Assembly: GCF_024198255.1 (NCBI RefSeq)
Contig: NZ_JAJVKW010000005.1
Location: 248,001-312,000, forward strand
DNA: 64,000 nucleotides
Direction of reading: 5' to 3'
Source: Myxococcus guangdongensis
GTDB taxonomy: Bacteria; Myxococcota; Myxococcia; Myxococcales; Myxococcaceae
Each line of letters starts with the position of its first letter. Position 1 is the first letter of the stretch. The position numbers were made by a program, and so were the translations under genes. Below are positions 25,208-34,199 of this stretch, piece after piece. The notes under the pieces were generated by a model, which worked only from the letters and a program-made list of their open reading frames with translations, was not told where the DNA came from and did no database searches.

Positions 25208-27568
25208 CTAGCGGAAAGCCTGTCGTGGCACGAGCACGCCCCGGAAGGTCTTCTCCTCGAAATCACACCGCTCCACCCACTCCTGGGCGGTGGCCTTGAA
25301 GGCCGTGCCGAAGTCCGGGAGGACACCCACCTCGTGGCGCACCGCGCCGCAGTCGCCAGAGAGATAGGAAGCCTCCACCTTCAGGCGCAAGGCCTCGCGG
25401 CGAAGGGACAGGGGAAGCGAATCGTCCGACAGCGCACGTTGCAGGGACTCGCCGGCCAGGACGGGGGAGCCCACCTGCTGCAGCCTGCGGCCCAACAGGT
25501 AGTTGAGGTACGGGTCCGAGGGCAGGGCCTGCAGGGCGCGCGACAGGAGCAACAGCCGCAGCTCCTCCTTGGGGGCCAGGAAGTACGCGTCGATGCCGGC
25601 GCGGCGCGCCGTGGACTCCAGCGCGGCGAGCTTCACCTGGGCGGTGCGCGTCAAATCCGGCGTGGCGTCCAGGGCCAGCACCGTGTCCAGGTGCGCGCGG
25701 GCCTGCTCGGGGCGCTCGCGGCGGGTCTCCACGTCGGCCAGCGCCATGGCCACCTCGGCCTCGGAGACCGTCTGTCCCTTCACCTTGCCCGCGAGCGTGT
25801 CGAGCACGGTGGTGGCCTCGTCGTAGCGCTCCAGCGCGGAGAGGGCGGCGGCCTCGCCCAGGCGGTAGGCGGGCTCCTCGGGCTGGAGGGTGGCGGCGCG
25901 GGTGTAGCGCTCCAGCGCGTCCGCCGGGTCCGTCACGAGCGAGGCGCGGGCGGGCTCGGTGAGGCGGGCCACCTCGCGCGCGCAGGCGCGGCTGAAGAGG
26001 CTGCCGGCGCGGAAGCGCGCGAAGGCGCGGGCCACGGCGGCGTCGTCCAGGGGCAGGGCGTCGACATGGCGCTCCCACTCGCCGACGAGCTCGTCGAGGG
26101 GGCGGCCATAGGCCTCCTGGAAGTCCGCGTGCGCGTAGAGCGCGCGCAGCCTGTCGGAGCCGTAGGTGTCCGCGAGGTACAAGAGGAAGGAGCCGGCCAC
26201 GGTGTACGCGCGCGCGGGAGCGGATTGGTAGAAGCCCTCCGGGCCCATCAGCTTGCGCATGTCCGGCGCCAGCTTCTGGCGGCGCATGCCCGCGGCCCAC
26301 TGGTGCAGCGTGAGGTCTCCCTGCGCGGGGCCGTCCGCGGCGACGGCGAACCCCTCGATGACGCCCATGAGGGGCCACAGGCCCAGGCGCGTGGTGACGC
26401 GGAACGGACCGCTGCCGGCGGGCGCGGCCATCACGTGGGCCAGCTCGTGGTGCAGCGTGGAGTGGGGGAAGGCCTTGTCCTGGATGTGCAGCTCGTGGCG
26501 CCAGGGCTTGGCGTACTGGGTGCGGCCGGCGCCCACCAGGCGCTGCTTCTCCTCCTCGTTGCGATACAGCCACACGCGGATGCGCTCGGTGGGGGCGACG
26601 CCCAGGAAGCGCTGGACCTGCGTCCAGCGGAACTCCATGTCGCGGGCCAGCCGGTCCACGTCCTCGCGCGCCTTGCCCCGCGGGTAGTGCAGCCGGAAGT
26701 GCTCCGTGTCACGCACGCCGCCCAGCGTCTCGGCCAGGTACGCGTCCGTCATCCGGGTGCGCAGCTGGGGGCCCTTCACCTCCAGGAAGGTGATGGCCAC
26801 GACGGGCAGCAGCAGCCCCACCAGCACGCCCACGCGCGGCGCCGCGCGGGACAGGTGCCCCGAGTCCAGCTTCAGGAACGCGGCGGCGAGGCCCGCGAGG
26901 ACCCAGGCCCACAAGAGCGTCTCCAGCCGGAACCAGCCGAGCGCGGGCGTCATCACCAGGGCCTCGTCGTAGAGGGGGCCGGGGAGATGTCCCAGGTAGT
27001 GGTTGAAGGCGAAGACCTGGGGGCCGGCGACGATGGGCCACACCGTGGGCACGAGCGACAGCAGGACCAGGAGCACATGCAGCCCCACCCCCCGCGAGGG
27101 CCGCCGGGCGCCCAGGCCACACAGCACCCCCGACGCCGAGGCCAGCACGGCCGAGGGGAGGGTGAGCATGGGATAGAAACCCACCAGCTCGAACGGATCA
27201 CACGCGGTGCGCAGCCACGCGAAGACGGTGGAGGTGAGGAAGGGGGGCACCAGCGCCGCCACGTTGAGGACCAGGGTCGCACCCAGGGCGCGGGCCACGG
27301 CGGTGCCGGGGGCGTCCGGGCGGAGGGCGCCAGGGGGGCGGGGCTCCTGTCCGAGGAGGATCCGGCGCTCCTGGGCGGCGGCGGCCACGCCCGTTCCCCC
27401 GCCGAGCAGGCCCACGGCGATGGCCAGGGCCAGGCCCAGCTCGAAGCCCGGGACGCCGAACAGGGGGAGGAGGACGAGCGCCGAGCCTCCGCCCGCCAGG
27501 AGGAGCAGGGGGGCCAGGACGGCCGGGCGACGCATCAAGGCGCGGGCTCGGGTGAGGACTTGCTCCAT
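25208..27568 (-). CDS. Polytopic membrane zinc peptidase, peptidase-MA-like
   Basis: 786 residues. The N-terminal 300 contain about six or seven transmembrane helices, starting AVLAPLLLLAGGGSALVLL. The gluzincin domain (about 330-560) has the zinc motif HHELAHVM and, about 30 residues on, GVIEGFAVAADGP, whose Glu is the expected third ligand. The C-terminal 220 residues are TPR-like helices. The enzyme probably acts at or outside the inner membrane; its substrate is unknown. ATG 27568 was chosen because further upstream in-frame codons run through the divergent PilZ gene, whose ATG is only 25 bases away. Confidence 0.8.
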   Translation of the reverse strand: MEQVLTRARALMRRPAVLAPLLLLAGGGSALVLLPLFGVPGFELGLALAIAVGLLGGGTGVAAAAQERRILLGQEPRPPGALRPDAPGTAVARALGATLVLNVAALVPPFLTSTVFAWLRTACDPFELVGFYPMLTLPSAVLASASGVLCGLGARRPSRGVGLHVLLVLLSLVPTVWPIVAGPQVFAFNHYLGHLPGPLYDEALVMTPALGWFRLETLLWAWVLAGLAAAFLKLDSGHLSRAAPRVGVLVGLLLPVVAITFLEVKGPQLRTRMTDAYLAETLGGVRDTEHFRLHYPRGKAREDVDRLARDMEFRWTQVQRFLGVAPTERIRVWLYRNEEEKQRLVGAGRTQYAKPWRHELHIQDKAFPHSTLHHELAHVMAAPAGSGPFRVTTRLGLWPLMGVIEGFAVAADGPAQGDLTLHQWAAGMRRQKLAPDMRKLMGPEGFYQSAPARAYTVAGSFLLYLADTYGSDRLRALYAHADFQEAYGRPLDELVGEWERHVDALPLDDAAVARAFARFRAGSLFSRACAREVARLTEPARASLVTDPADALERYTRAATLQPEEPAYRLGEAAALSALERYDEATTVLDTLAGKVKGQTVSEAEVAMALADVETRRERPEQARAHLDTVLALDATPDLTRTAQVKLAALESTARRAGIDAYFLAPKEELRLLLLSRALQALPSDPYLNYLLGRRLQQVGSPVLAGESLQRALSDDSLPLSLRREALRLKVEASYLSGDCGAVRHEVGVLPDFGTAFKATAQEWVERCDFEEKTFRGVLVPRQAFR

Positions 27569-27577
27569 GGGCTTCCG

Positions 27578-27583
27578 TATACT
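27578..27583 (+). promoter_or_regulatory. TATACT, possible -10 box of the PilZ gene
   Basis: TATACT lies 10 bases before the PilZ ATG, within the 25-base gap between divergent start codons. If used, the transcript would start within a few bases of the ATG, so the mRNA would be almost leaderless. There is no Shine-Dalgarno in the gap, which fits, but no good -35 box is visible. Confidence 0.3.
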
Positions 27584-27593
27584 CCCGGGCCGC

Positions 27594-27991
27594 ATGTCCG
27601 AACAGAAGACAGGTCCCGAGCACCGCCAGCACGGGCGAGCGCCCATCGAGCTGAAGGTCGACTACAAGAAGCTCAACTCGTTCTTCGCGGACTACACGAA
27701 GAACATCAGCAAGGGTGGCACCTTCATCAAGACGAAGAAGCCGCTGCCCATCGGCACGCGCTTCCTCTTCAAGTTGACGGTGCCGCACCGGGAGGCGCCG
27801 TTCGAGCTGCTCGGCGAGGTCGTCTGGTCCAAGGCGGACGGCGACGAGCCGGGCATGGGCATCCGCTTCATCTACAGCAGCGACACGCAGCGGGTGGAGT
27901 TCGAGACCGTGGTGGAGCGGCTGATGTCCGACAGCCTGGGGCCCGAGCTCACCGAGAAGCTGCTCAACAAGCCGCTGCACCCCCAACACCC

Positions 27992-27995
<4 letters not shown>
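27594..27995 (+). CDS. PilZ-domain cyclic-di-GMP receptor protein
   Basis: 133 residues, essentially one PilZ domain. The c-di-GMP-binding residues are present: RQHGR (RxxxR) near residue 11 and NISKGG (D/N-x-S-x-x-G) near residue 40, followed by the beta-barrel strands and a short C-terminal helix. It should bind c-di-GMP and control a partner protein. Myxococcus has a large family of such single-domain paralogues. The stop overlaps the next ATG as ATGA, coupling it to the DUF192 lipoprotein. Confidence 0.88.
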
Positions 27996-28541
<546 letters not shown>

Positions 28542-28546
<5 letters not shown>

Positions 28547-28610
28547 CGTCCTCGCGCGACGTTGCTCGCGCGTGACGTCATGGGGCCGTGACGTGATGAA
28601 GAAGTGACGC
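28542..28610 (+). repeat. Iterated GTGACGT motif upstream of the PhoX-like gene
   Basis: CGTGACGTC occurs at 28542 and 28571, CGTGACGTG at 28587 and AGTGACGCA at 28603. Spacings are 29, 16 and 16 bases. The second copy contains the palindrome TGACGTCA. The array ends about 95 bases before the ATG of the PhoX-like gene, the right distance for a regulator site. It does not fit the 11-base period of an enterobacterial Pho box. Confidence 0.5.
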
Positions 28611-28706
28611 ACTGAACAAGCCTTCGCCACACGGCCTCCTCAGGATGCGCTCGCGTCCGTTCGCCCGCATGGCGAGCGCGACGCGAACCCCTGGAGGAAG
28701 TGGCTC

Positions 28707-31064
28707 ATGTCTTCTCGTCTGTTGCGGCTCGCGACCAGTGCGATGCTTCTGGGTAGCTCGTTGTCGTTCATCGCCTGTGATGGGGACACGGGCCCCGCTG
28801 GTGCGAACGGGCAGGATGGTCAGGATGGCGCGCCCGGTGAGGATGGTGCCCCGGGTGGTGACGGTGCTCCGGGTCCGGCGGGTCCGCAGGGTCCGGCGGG
28901 TCCGGGCTCGCAGGGACAGCCGGGACCTGGCGCGGTGACGCGCGCGCCCGGCGTGGAGTCGGGCACGCCCTTGTCCTCGGTCATCGCGCTGACGTTCCGC
29001 GGTGACCTGGGCACGGGCGCGACGAACCTGGCCGAGTACGTGAAGTCGCGCGTGGACCAGGTGGTGGCGGGCACGCTGCCCTCGCCGCTGGTGTTCCCGC
29101 TGCCGCCCGCGTCGACGGACACGGTGCGCACGGTGCCGGGTCTGTACTCGACCACGGTCATCAAGTGGATGGACCCCATCACCTTCAGCAAGACGGGGGC
29201 GCGCTTCGGCGCCAACGTGGACTACATCGCGTTCTTCGGTGACGGGTGGGCCTCGGGTGACAACGCGCCCCAGTTCAACGGGAGCGGCACGGCGGGGTGG
29301 ATGTGGATCAACCACGAGTACATCTCCGGCACGAAGCCGCGCGTGGGTACGGCCCCCATCGGCCAGCACCTGGACTTCGCGCGCTTCCTGCGCAACAGCG
29401 GCACGCTGTCCAACACGGTGACGGACGGCACCACGTGGCAGGACGACGCGCTCGTCGCCTACAACAAGGAATGGAAGAAGCAGGTGGGCGGCACGTGGAT
29501 TCGCGTGGTGCAGGACCCGGCCACCGGTGAGTGGGCGGTGGACCGCAACGCGGCGAACCTGCGCTACGACGCCTCCAGCGCCACGCTGTCGAAGGTGGTG
29601 GGCATGCGGCTGTCCGGCGTGGACACCGATGACTCCGGCGCGCCGCTGGCCGAGGGCGTGGTGGCGGGCACGCACTCCAACTGCTCGGGTGGACAGACGC
29701 CGTGGGGCACCCTCTTCACGGGCGAGGAGAACGTGCAGGGCGTCTACGGCGACCCCGAGGGTGGCCTGTGGACGTCGAAGAACGACTGGGTCCCCACCGC
29801 GCCCGGCATGCAGGCCGGCGCGCCGCTCGCGCCCGACTTCTCGGCGCCCGTGTCCGGCGACATGGTCAGCTCCGACACGCGCTCCACGCACCGCAAGGAT
29901 GGCCACGGCTTCCTCACCGAAATCGACCCGGGCCAGCCTGGGGACCTCTGGTACGGCAAGGACGCGACGAAGCCGGGCGCGGGGCACCGCAAGATGGGCG
30001 TCATGGGCCGCGCGCACTGGGAGAACGCGGCCTTCGTCGTGGACGCGAACTGGAAGCTGCTCGCGGGCCAGCCCATCGTCATCTACGGCGGCGATGACCG
30101 CCGCGGTGGCCGCATCTTCAAGTTCGTGTCCAGCCGGCCGTACACGGCGGGGATGACGAAGGCGCAGACGCGCGCGCTGCTCGACGAGGGCAAGGTCTAC
30201 GCGGCGCACTTCGCGGGGCTGAACAACGCCACGGGCGACACGCTGGTGGGCGGGGCCATCCCCACGGAAGAGGCGCCGGGGCAGGGTCGCTGGGTGGAGC
30301 TGAGCCTGGACAGCGCGGACCTGACGCCCAACGGCGAGGCGCTCGGCGTGCCCACGATGACGGTGGGCGCCGCGCTGCGCGACGTCAGCTACAACGCGAT
30401 TGGCGGCTTCACGGACGACGACCAGGTGCGCAAGCTGTTGTGGACGGCGGCGAACAAGGTCGGCGTGATGGAGCTCAACCGCCCCGAGGACCTGGAGTGG
30501 AACCCCAAGGACCCGAGCGGCACGCCGCTGCTGTACGTGGCCTTCACCGAGCATGGAGACCCGACGGCGTTGGACCAGCAGGGCCGGGTCGCCACGGCGA
30601 CGCGAGGGCAGGATGGCGTGTGGGTGACCAAGGCGCGCGCCGCCACGGACAACCGCGCGGTGGACCGCGTGGGCTCCATCTTCGGCATCCGCGAGGCGAA
30701 CCCGGCGGCGCCGGGCGGCTCGAAGACCTTCGTCTACTTCCGGGTGTGGAAGGGCGAGACGGCGGCGACCAGCGCGGCGCCGGAGTTCTCGGCGGCGAAG
30801 CCGGACAACCTCGTCATCGACCGTGATGGCGGTGTGTGGTTCGGCACGGACGGCAACTTCGGCGTCAACAAGGTGGCCGACGGCGTCTACTACCTGAACC
30901 AGAAGCCGGCGCACCGGGGCAACGCGCACTTCCGCCGCGCCTTCCGCGTGCTGTCCATGCCGAGCGACGCGGAGGCCACCGGGCCCGCGTTCAGCGCGGA
31001 CATGAAGACGCTCTTCGTCAGCGTCCAGCACCCGGGCGAGGACAGCTACAGCGTCTGGCCGTAG
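28707..31064 (+). CDS. PhoX-like (DUF839) secreted lipoprotein with collagen-like segment
   Basis: 785 residues. The signal peptide ends in LSFIAC, probably a lipobox. Residues about 26-75 are a run of Gly-X-Y triplets rich in Pro, Asp and Gln (GPAGPQGPAGPG), collagen-like and likely an extended stalk. The rest matches the PhoX/DUF839 beta-propeller: WMWINHEY, the GTHSNCSGGQTPWGTLFTGEEN block that carries the metal-binding Cys/Glu, DGHGFLTEIDP, GRAHWENA and VIDRDGGVWFGTDGNFG. PhoX enzymes are calcium/iron phosphomonoesterases; related DUF839 proteins are uncharacterised. Most PhoX are Tat exported, but no twin-arginine motif is seen here. CTGGAGGAAG precedes the ATG. It is followed after 30 bases by a cytochrome gene. 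Confidence 0.83.
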   Translation: MSSRLLRLATSAMLLGSSLSFIACDGDTGPAGANGQDGQDGAPGEDGAPGGDGAPGPAGPQGPAGPGSQGQPGPGAVTRAPGVESGTPLSSVIALTFRGDLGTGATNLAEYVKSRVDQVVAGTLPSPLVFPLPPASTDTVRTVPGLYSTTVIKWMDPITFSKTGARFGANVDYIAFFGDGWASGDNAPQFNGSGTAGWMWINHEYISGTKPRVGTAPIGQHLDFARFLRNSGTLSNTVTDGTTWQDDALVAYNKEWKKQVGGTWIRVVQDPATGEWAVDRNAANLRYDASSATLSKVVGMRLSGVDTDDSGAPLAEGVVAGTHSNCSGGQTPWGTLFTGEENVQGVYGDPEGGLWTSKNDWVPTAPGMQAGAPLAPDFSAPVSGDMVSSDTRSTHRKDGHGFLTEIDPGQPGDLWYGKDATKPGAGHRKMGVMGRAHWENAAFVVDANWKLLAGQPIVIYGGDDRRGGRIFKFVSSRPYTAGMTKAQTRALLDEGKVYAAHFAGLNNATGDTLVGGAIPTEEAPGQGRWVELSLDSADLTPNGEALGVPTMTVGAALRDVSYNAIGGFTDDDQVRKLLWTAANKVGVMELNRPEDLEWNPKDPSGTPLLYVAFTEHGDPTALDQQGRVATATRGQDGVWVTKARAATDNRAVDRVGSIFGIREANPAAPGGSKTFVYFRVWKGETAATSAAPEFSAAKPDNLVIDRDGGVWFGTDGNFGVNKVADGVYYLNQKPAHRGNAHFRRAFRVLSMPSDAEATGPAFSADMKTLFVSVQHPGEDSYSVWP

Positions 31065-31094
31065 TCACGCGGGAAGCCAGGAGGGACGCCACCG

Positions 31095-32765
31095 ATGTCG
31101 CTCAGGTCGAAGGGAGGCGCGCGAGCCGCCTTGGGGTTGTTGCTCGCGCTGGGAAGTCTGCTCGCATCCGCGGCGGTGTGGCGTCAGCGGGGGACGTCCG
31201 CGCCCTCGCAGGTGGAGCCTCCCTTCGACCCGCTCGCGCAGGCCCTGGCGAGCGGGAGCACGGTGGCCAACCGCGAGGCGCCCATTCCGTCCATGTGCTA
31301 CACGAAGACGGAGGGCGTCTCGAATCCGTGCTGGACGTGTCACACGGGCGGCGTCGGCTTCAACACGATGGACGATGAGTCGCTGCAGGCCGAGTACGCC
31401 TTCAGCGACGTGGGGTTGCTCAACCAGTGGAGCAACCTCTTCACGGACCGCTCGCGGGCGATGAAGGCCATCTCCGACGACGAGGTGCTGCGCTACATCC
31501 GCGAGGACAACTACGCGCCGCTGCGCGAGGCGTTGATGCAGCGGCCCGGTGGATTCAAGGGCTGGGTGCCGGACGTGGACCTCTCGCGAGGGTTCGACGC
31601 GGAGGGCTTCGCGAAGGACGGCAGTGGCTGGCGGGCCGTGCGCTACAAGCCGTTCCTCGGGACGTTCTGGCCGACGAATGGCAGCACGGATGACGTGTTC
31701 ATCCGGCTTCCGGATGCGTTCCGCCGCGATGCGGGAGGGCAGCCGTCGCGCGAGGTGTATCGGCTCAACCTGGCCATCCTGGAGGCGGCGATGACGGTGG
31801 ACCCGGCGCTGCTGGACGCGGCGAAGTCGCGCCGCCGGGTGGAGCCGGTGGACGAGCGCTCGGGCGGGGTGGACCTGGATGGAGACGGTGTGCTGGCCCG
31901 GGGCGTGGAGGTGGTGAAGGGACTGCCCACGCACTACGCGGGGGCGGCGGCGAAGGTGCCGGTGCGGCGCGACTTCTATCCGCGCGGCGTCGAGTTCCTG
32001 CACACCGTGCGGTACGTGGACCCGGATGCGCCCGCGTTGTTGTCGGCGCGCATGAAGGAGGTCCGCTACTCGCGCAAGGACGAGGAGTACGCCGGGGACC
32101 AGGTGATGGCGTTCTACGGCGCGGAGCAGGAGAAGAAGATGCGCAACCGGTTGCCCGCGTTCCCGGGCACGCCGGAGCTGGGGCTCATCAACGAGTTCGG
32201 CTGGCGCCTGCAGGGCTTCATCGAGGATGCGAAGGGCCGGCTGCGCGTGCAGACGATGGAGGAGCACGTGTTCTGCATGGGCTGTCACACGAACCTGGGG
32301 GTGACGGTGGACCAGACCTTCGGCTTCCCGCGCAAGGTGCCGGGCAGGGAAGGGTGGCGACACCAGGACCTGCGTGGCATCGCGGACGTGCCGCAAGCGG
32401 GGCACGCGAAGCCGGAGGTGCTCACGTACTTCGAGCGGGTGAAGGGCGGCGACGAGTTCCGCGCGAACGAGGAGTTGCTCACGCGCTTCTTCGCGGAGGG
32501 GAAGGTGGATGAGGCGTCCGTGCGTCGGGCCGCGGTGGGCGGGGACAAGGACCTGGCCTGGTTGCTGACGCCGTCACGGGAGCGGGCGCTGGCGCTGGGG
32601 CGGGCGTACATCGCGCTGGTTCGCGAGCAGGGCTTCGCGAAGGGGCGCGACACGTTGCTGGCGCCTCCGACGAACGTGCTGCCCTCGGTGGAGAACGGCT
32701 CCACGGGCCTGGAGGACGCGGGCCTCATCTTCGAGGACGGCCGACTGCACCTCGCGTGGGAGTAG
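31095..32765 (+). CDS. Exported diheme c-type cytochrome
   Basis: 556 residues with an N-terminal hydrophobic signal or anchor (AALGLLLALGSLLASAAVW). There are two heme c-binding motifs, CWTCH at 79-83 and CMGCH at 394-398, about 310 residues apart. The region between is rich in aromatic and charged residues and has no fold I recognise. A segment DVDLSRGFDAEGFAKDGSGW and a DLDGDGVL loop near 258 may bind calcium. The large size and wide heme spacing resemble cytochromes next to secreted oxidoreductases rather than small electron shuttles. The 30-base gap to the PhoX-like gene implies a shared transcript. Confidence 0.8.
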   Translation: MSLRSKGGARAALGLLLALGSLLASAAVWRQRGTSAPSQVEPPFDPLAQALASGSTVANREAPIPSMCYTKTEGVSNPCWTCHTGGVGFNTMDDESLQAEYAFSDVGLLNQWSNLFTDRSRAMKAISDDEVLRYIREDNYAPLREALMQRPGGFKGWVPDVDLSRGFDAEGFAKDGSGWRAVRYKPFLGTFWPTNGSTDDVFIRLPDAFRRDAGGQPSREVYRLNLAILEAAMTVDPALLDAAKSRRRVEPVDERSGGVDLDGDGVLARGVEVVKGLPTHYAGAAAKVPVRRDFYPRGVEFLHTVRYVDPDAPALLSARMKEVRYSRKDEEYAGDQVMAFYGAEQEKKMRNRLPAFPGTPELGLINEFGWRLQGFIEDAKGRLRVQTMEEHVFCMGCHTNLGVTVDQTFGFPRKVPGREGWRHQDLRGIADVPQAGHAKPEVLTYFERVKGGDEFRANEELLTRFFAEGKVDEASVRRAAVGGDKDLAWLLTPSRERALALGRAYIALVREQGFAKGRDTLLAPPTNVLPSVENGSTGLEDAGLIFEDGRLHLAWE

Positions 32766-32790
32766 TCGCGGACGTCGTCGGCTCACGAGG

Positions 32791-32820
32791 GAGCGTCATC
32801 GGCGAGCGCGGGTGACGCTC
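32791..32820. terminator. Hairpin between convergent genes
   Basis: GAGCGTCA and TGACGCTC form a perfect 8-bp stem around a 14-base loop in the 96-base gap between the cytochrome gene and the EAL gene, which converge. No T-tract is present. It may terminate either transcript. Confidence 0.4.
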
Positions 32821-32861
32821 CGCCTGCTCCAGGCGCGGGGGAGGACCGCGCAGTCCCACCG

Positions 32862-34064
32862 CTACTTCGCGGCAGGGCGCTCGGCGAGCTCGGTGGCGCG
32901 CAGCAGCAACTGCTTCATCGTCACGGTGCCCAGGAACTGTCCCTGCGCATCCGTGACGACCACCGGGTCGTAGACCGCGTCCGGAGGCCGCGCCATCGCG
33001 AGCCCCACGAGCGCCGTCACCGCGACCTCGTCCTCGATGATGAGCGAGGGCACATGCGCCGCGCTTCCGGGAACCCATGACGCGAGATTGCGCCGCGTCA
33101 CCAACGCCAGGGGCCGCGAGCCCTCGAGCACCACCACGTGGTCCGCCTGCGGCGCGTCGCGGAACACGTCGTTCACCGTGGCCACCGTCGCGGACCCCTC
33201 CACCGTCGCGCGACGGATGACCAGTCCACCCACGGTCGTGTCCGCCGCGCGCTCCCGCAGGAGCAGGGCGCGCATCGCCTCGCGTCGCCGGGACTCGAAC
33301 GCCTCCGCCGGGCGCATCGGGCTCGGCGTCGGACGCGCGAGCAGGTAGCCCTGCGCGTGACGGATGCCCAGCCGCAGCAACACCGTCATCTCCTCCCACG
33401 TCTCCACGCCCTCGGCGATGAGGATGGCGTCCACGCTCGACGAGAAGTCCACCAGCGACTTCACCAGGTGCTGCCGGTACGCATGCAGATGGATGTCGCG
33501 CACCAACGCCTGGTCCAGCTTGATGAAGCGCGGCGCGCAGTGCACCAACGTCACCAGCCCCGAGTGCCCCGCGCCGAAGTCATCCAGCGCGAGCCCGAAG
33601 CCCTGCGCCGCGCACTCGCGCGTCAGCCGCTGCAACAGCGCGCCATCCTCGATGACCGCCTTCTCGGTGATCTCCAACACGAGATGCCGAGGCCCCAACC
33701 CGTGCCGCTCCAACAGCGCCAACGTCGAGCCATCCCCGAAGCGCGGATCACTCAACACATCCGGGCTCACGTTGAAGAAGAACGGCGCGCGACGCTGGTC
33801 CTCCGGCAACTTCGAGATGCAGCGCAGCGCCGACGTCCAACACGCGCGCTCCAACTCCCACGTGTAGCCGGAGACTCGCGCATGCGTGAACAGCTCGTGC
33901 GGTGACTCGAGCGAGCCTTGTCCACGCGACAGCACTTCGTACCCGATGACCTCGCCCGAGCGCAGATCCACGATGGGCTGGAAGGCGGAGGTCACCCCAG
34001 GCTCAGTGCCGTTCCACAACCAGAGAGGAATCAGACCGGGCTGTCGGACGAGGGGGTGGGTCAT
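32862..34064 (-). CDS. EAL-domain cyclic-di-GMP phosphodiesterase with paired CBS domains
   Basis: 400 residues. The EAL domain (about 25-260) keeps the catalytic set: Glu43 in YEVLSR (EVL instead of EAL), Asn in FFFNVSP, Glu in LEITEKA, the Asp pair in LDDFGAGHSG, Lys in FIKLDQ, Glu in IAEGVET and Gln in HAQGYLLARP. It should therefore hydrolyse c-di-GMP. Two CBS motifs fill about 275-395 (VVLEGSRPLALVTRRNLASW; VVVTDAQGQFLGTVTMKQLL) and probably bind an adenine nucleotide that tunes the enzyme. No membrane segment or GGDEF domain. It is a soluble single gene. Confidence 0.88.
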   Translation of the reverse strand: MTHPLVRQPGLIPLWLWNGTEPGVTSAFQPIVDLRSGEVIGYEVLSRGQGSLESPHELFTHARVSGYTWELERACWTSALRCISKLPEDQRRAPFFFNVSPDVLSDPRFGDGSTLALLERHGLGPRHLVLEITEKAVIEDGALLQRLTRECAAQGFGLALDDFGAGHSGLVTLVHCAPRFIKLDQALVRDIHLHAYRQHLVKSLVDFSSSVDAILIAEGVETWEEMTVLLRLGIRHAQGYLLARPTPSPMRPAEAFESRRREAMRALLLRERAADTTVGGLVIRRATVEGSATVATVNDVFRDAPQADHVVVLEGSRPLALVTRRNLASWVPGSAAHVPSLIIEDEVAVTALVGLAMARPPDAVYDPVVVTDAQGQFLGTVTMKQLLLRATELAERPAAK

Positions 34065-34199
34065 GACGTGGCAAATGTTACCTGACGCTACCCACGTCTA
34101 CAGTTCATGCCTGCGAACCACCACCACAACCACCACTCAGCGTACGAGCCAGCGCCCGTTTCCTCCTCTGCCCGTGTTCGATATCCGGGAATTCCCTGC

